Source of the DNA: Sciscionella marina DSM 45152 | Lineage (GTDB): Bacteria > Actinomycetota > Actinomycetes > Mycobacteriales > Pseudonocardiaceae | DNA: 64,000 nt | Assembly (NCBI RefSeq): GCF_000379465.1 | Contig: NZ_KB905385.1 | Span: 62,001 to 126,000 of the forward strand | Direction of reading: 5' to 3' | In this document: positions 60,816 to 64,000 of the stretch, piece after piece | Position numbering within the stretch: the stretch's first letter is position 1 | Layout: the number at the start of each line of letters is the position of its first letter | Program-made: the position numbers and the translations under genes | The notes under the pieces: model-generated | The model's database searches: none | Told to the model about the DNA's origin: nothing | The model's input: the letters and a program-made list of their open reading frames with translations, nothing else

Positions 60816-63800
60816 GTGATTCTCCTGCTGTCCACTTCGGACACCGATCTGATGTCCGCGCGCGCCAGTGGTGCCGACTACCGCTTGGCGAACCCGGCCC
60901 GGGTGGAGCTCGAGGACCTTCCCGCGCTCACCGAGGGCGCCGAGGTGGTCGTGGTGCGCATCCTCGGTGGCCGCCGCGCCTGGGAGGAAGGGCTGGACGC
61001 GCTGCTCGCCGGGCCGCGGCCGGTCGTAGTGCTCGGCGGGGAGCAGGCCCCGGACGCCGAACTGATGGAGTGCTCGACGGTCCCCGCCGGGGTCTGCGCG
61101 CAGGCGCACGCCTACCTGGCCGAGGGCGGTGCGGAGAACCTCACGCAGCTGTGGCACTTCCTCTCCGACACGCTGCTGCTGACCGGGCACGGCTTCGAGC
61201 CGCCCGCCGCGATGCCGAACTGGGGGCTCTACCAGCGCACGGCGCAGCGGACCGAGGGACCCACGGTCGCGGTGCTCTACTACCGCGCGCATCACATCGC
61301 GGGCAACACCGCGTTCGTGGACGCCCTGTGCGCCGCGATCGAGGCCAAGGGCGGGGTGCCGCTTCCGGTGTTCTGCGCCTCGCTGCGCACCGCCGAGGAC
61401 GAACTGCTCGCCACTCTGGGTAAAGCGGACGCGCTCGTGGTCACCGTGCTCGCCGCGGGCGGCAGCACCCCGGCCGCATCGAGCGCGGGCGGGGACGACG
61501 ACGCCTGGGATGTCGGGGCCCTGGCCGCACTGGATGTGCCGATCCTGCAGGCGATGGCGCTCACCTCGAGCCGCGCGCAGTGGGAGGACAACGACGAAGG
61601 GCTCTCCCCGCTGGACGCGGCGACCCAGGTCGCGGTTCCCGAGTTCGACGGACGGCTGATCACGGTTCCGTTCTCGTTCAAGGAAACCGATGCGGACGGG
61701 CTCACCCACTACGTCGCCGACACGGAGCGCTGCTCCCGGGTCGCCGGGATCGCGGTGCGGCACGCGCGCCTTCGCCACATCCCGAACGCCGAGAAACGGA
61801 TCGTGGTCATGCTCTCGGCGTACCCGACCAGGCATTCGCGCATCGGCAACGCCGTCGGACTGGACACCCCGGCGAGCGTGGTGGCGCTGCTGCACCGGAT
61901 GCGCGAGGCCGGTTACGACATCGGCACCGAGACCTTCCCCGGGGTGGAGGCGAACGATCCGGACGCGCTCATCCACGCCCTGATCGCCGCGGGCGGTCAG
62001 GACGAGAACTGGCTCACCGAGGAACAGCTCTCCGGGAACCCGGTGCGCATCTCCGCCGCCGAGTACCGCGCGTTTTTCGAGAGCCTGCCCGAGGAACTGC
62101 GCTCGAGCATGATCGAGAAATGGGGGCAGCCCCCGGGCGAACTGTTCGTGGACCAGGCAAGCGGGGACATCGTGCTCGCCGGGCTGCGCGCGGGCAACGT
62201 GGTGCTGATGGTGCAGCCGCCGCGCGGATTCGGGGAGAACCCGATCGCCATTTACCACGATCCCGATCTCCCGCCGACGCACCACTACCTGGCCGCCTAT
62301 CACTGGCTGGAGCAGGGCTTCGGGGCCGACGCGATCGTGCACGTCGGTAAGCACGGGAACCTGGAATGGTTGCCGGGCAAGACGGTCGGCCTCTCGGCGG
62401 CCTGTGCCGCGGACGCGGCGATCGGGGAACTGCCGCTGGTGTACCCGTTCCTGGTCAACGATCCCGGTGAGGGGACCCAGGCCAAGCGCCGGGTGCACGC
62501 CACCTTGGTCGATCACCTCGTCCCGCCGATGGCCCGCGCCGACTCCTACGGCGATATCGCGCGGCTGGAACAACTTCTGGACGAGCACGCGAACATCGCC
62601 GCGATGGACCCGGCGAAGCTGCCCGCTATCCGCGCGCAGATCTGGACGCTCATCCAGGCCGCCAAGCTCGACCACGACCTCGGTATCGAGGATCGCCCGC
62701 ACGACGCGGAATTCGACGACTTCCTGTTGCATGTGGACGGTTGGCTGTGCGAGATCAAGGACGCGCAGATCCGCGACGGGCTGCACATCCTCGGCGCGGC
62801 CCCGGAGGGCGAAGCGCGGATCAACCTGGTCACCGCGATGTTGCGGGCCCGCCAGATGTTCGCCGGTTCGCAGGCGGTCACCGGTCTGCGTGAAGCGCTC
62901 GGATTCTCCGAACAGGGCGGCGAATCCCGGGAGTCCACCGATTCCGCGGAGAGCACCGCGCTCGCGCTCGTCACCGCGATGGAGGAACGCGGCTGGGATC
63001 CCGCACGCGCGGGCGAGTGCGCGGAAACCGTGCTCGGCGCGCAGAACCGGGCCGTGGCCGAGATCCTGGAGTTCGCGGCCGCCGAAGTCGTGCCCCGGCT
63101 GGCGGGCACCTCGGGCGAACTCGATGCCACGCTGCACGCCCTGCAGGGCGGCTATGTGCCCGCGGGCCCGAGTGGTTCTCCGTTGCGCGGCCTGGTGAAC
63201 GTGCTCCCGACCGGGCGCAATTTCTACTCGGTCGATCCGAAGGCGGTGCCGAGCAGGCTCGCCTGGGAAACCGGTCAGGCGATGGCCGAATCACTGCTCG
63301 AGCGCTATCGGCAGGACACCGGTGACTGGCCGCCCTCGGTCGGGCTCTCGGTGTGGGGAACATCCGCGATGCGCACCGCGGGCGACGACATCGCCGAAGT
63401 CCTCGCGCTACTCGGGGTCCGCCCGGTCTGGGATGAGGCCTCGCGCAGGGTGACCGGGCTCGAGGTGATCGAGCTCGCCGAACTCGGCCGTCCGCGCATC
63501 GACACGACCGTGCGCATCAGCGGGTTCTTCCGGGACGCCTTCCCGCACGTGGTCGCCCTGCTCGACGACGCGGTGCGGCTGGTCGCCGAACTGGACGAAC
63601 CCGCCGAGCAGAACTTCGTGCGCAAGCACCTGCTCGCCGACCTGGAGGAGCACGGGGACCAGCGCCGCGCCCGCACCAGGATCTTCGGTTCCAAACCGGG
63701 CGCCTACGGTGCCGGGATCCTGCCGCTGATCGAGGGCCGCAACTGGCGTGGGGACGCTGACCTCGCCGAGGTGTACGCGGTCTGGGGCGGTTACGCCTAC

Positions 63801-64000
63801 GGCCGGGATCTGCACGGTGAACCAGCCCGCGGCGATATGGAGAACGCCTACAAACGCATCGCGGTCGCGGCGAAGAACGTGGACACCCGCGAGCACGACA
63901 TCGCCGATTCGGACGACTACTTCCAGTACCACGGCGGGATGATCGCCACCGTGCGCGCGCTCACCGGTTCCTCGCCGCGCTCCTACATCGGTGACTCCAC
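60816..64000 (+). CDS. cobN: Cobaltochelatase subunit CobN (3' end outside window)
   Basis: At least 1061 residues, running to the window edge without a stop. Hallmarks: VVVRILGGRRAWEEGLDALLAGP, AVLYYRAHHIAGNTAFVDAL, VHVGKHGNLEWLPGKTVGLS, VGLSVWGTSAMRTAGDDI, and DSDDYFQYHGGMIATVRALTG at the end. CobN is the large Mg-chelatase-like subunit that inserts cobalt in the aerobic pathway, with CobS and CobT or ChlID-type partners. GTG start has GGGAG seven bases ahead, downstream of a cobalamin riboswitch. Roughly 150-200 residues are missing. Confidence 0.95.
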   Translation, partial: MILLLSTSDTDLMSARASGADYRLANPARVELEDLPALTEGAEVVVVRILGGRRAWEEGLDALLAGPRPVVVLGGEQAPDAELMECSTVPAGVCAQAHAYLAEGGAENLTQLWHFLSDTLLLTGHGFEPPAAMPNWGLYQRTAQRTEGPTVAVLYYRAHHIAGNTAFVDALCAAIEAKGGVPLPVFCASLRTAEDELLATLGKADALVVTVLAAGGSTPAASSAGGDDDAWDVGALAALDVPILQAMALTSSRAQWEDNDEGLSPLDAATQVAVPEFDGRLITVPFSFKETDADGLTHYVADTERCSRVAGIAVRHARLRHIPNAEKRIVVMLSAYPTRHSRIGNAVGLDTPASVVALLHRMREAGYDIGTETFPGVEANDPDALIHALIAAGGQDENWLTEEQLSGNPVRISAAEYRAFFESLPEELRSSMIEKWGQPPGELFVDQASGDIVLAGLRAGNVVLMVQPPRGFGENPIAIYHDPDLPPTHHYLAAYHWLEQGFGADAIVHVGKHGNLEWLPGKTVGLSAACAADAAIGELPLVYPFLVNDPGEGTQAKRRVHATLVDHLVPPMARADSYGDIARLEQLLDEHANIAAMDPAKLPAIRAQIWTLIQAAKLDHDLGIEDRPHDAEFDDFLLHVDGWLCEIKDAQIRDGLHILGAAPEGEARINLVTAMLRARQMFAGSQAVTGLREALGFSEQGGESRESTDSAESTALALVTAMEERGWDPARAGECAETVLGAQNRAVAEILEFAAAEVVPRLAGTSGELDATLHALQGGYVPAGPSGSPLRGLVNVLPTGRNFYSVDPKAVPSRLAWETGQAMAESLLERYRQDTGDWPPSVGLSVWGTSAMRTAGDDIAEVLALLGVRPVWDEASRRVTGLEVIELAELGRPRIDTTVRISGFFRDAFPHVVALLDDAVRLVAELDEPAEQNFVRKHLLADLEEHGDQRRARTRIFGSKPGAYGAGILPLIEGRNWRGDADLAEVYAVWGGYAYGRDLHGEPARGDMENAYKRIAVAAKNVDTREHDIADSDDYFQYHGGMIATVRALTGSSPRSYIGDS

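Noticed and set aside
60615-63137. Long minus-strand open frame (840 codons) opposite cobN
   Set aside because: It is the antisense mirror of a highly conserved cobN frame. Its protein is Arg/His/Gly-rich with no domain, as expected in GC-rich DNA.

Overview
The window comes from a high-GC Gram-positive genome, almost certainly a mycolata- or Pseudonocardia-like actinomycete. The signs are strong G/C third-position bias, many GTG starts and ATGA/GTGA overlaps, a full yrbE2-mce6 operon, actinobacterial regulators (MarR, TetR, ROK, NarL-type) and an aerobic cobalamin pathway. The genus cannot be fixed from the sequence alone. No rRNA, tRNA, IS element, prophage or CRISPR array was seen.

Layout. 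(1) 1-6945, minus strand: hopanoid operon hpnC-hpnD-hpnE-(28-codon ORF)-polyprenyl synthase-shc-hpnG-hpnH (hpnH cut by the window edge), taking farnesyl diphosphate to squalene, hopene and side-chain-bearing hopanoids. A MarR regulator with a very basic N-terminal tail is divergent from it. (2) 7869-18333: membrane protein, DMT transporter, PAP2 phosphatase, a ROK regulator divergent from an orphan sugar-type ABC ATPase, a large molybdopterin oxidoreductase fused to a ferredoxin-reductase/2Fe-2S module, a frameshifted DmpA-type peptidase and a nucleotidyltransferase. (3) 18321-21106: FAD monooxygenase, MarR regulator and a cofactor-free 2,4-dioxygenase of the HOD/AqdC family. This looks like an alkylquinolone/quinaldine degradation (possible quorum-quenching) cassette. 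(4) 21128-31137: TetR regulator and complete mce operon (two YrbE permeases, six Mce proteins, one Mce-associated protein). (5) 31479-40783: two methyltransferases around a gene-poor 1.6 kb stretch, a fatty-acyl-reductase/SDR fusion behind a perfect 24-bp palindrome, a two-component system, TetR and a PfkB sugar kinase. (6) 40786-47160: exported GH2 glycosidase with a sugar porter, and an ArsR/AHSA1/SnoaL operon. (7) 47242-50721: sugar epimerase, GT2 glycosyltransferase, GtrA protein and a clear UDP-sulfoquinovose synthase. (8) 50782-54436: Tat-exported phospholipase-C-like enzyme fused to a YVTN propeller, and a second FAD monooxygenase. (9) 54518-64000: cobalamin genes cobL-cobM-cobK (+), cobIJ-cobH-cobG (-), then a cobalamin riboswitch ahead of cobN (+, runs off the window).

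The most interesting items are the HOD/AqdC-like cassette, the 1098-residue molybdo-flavo-iron-sulfur fusion, the sulfoquinovose synthase locus in a non-photosynthetic-looking actinomycete, the 28-codon ORF coupled by ATGA at both ends inside a long hairpin of the hopanoid operon, and the palindromic operator that overlaps a predicted leaderless promoter of the acyl-reductase gene.
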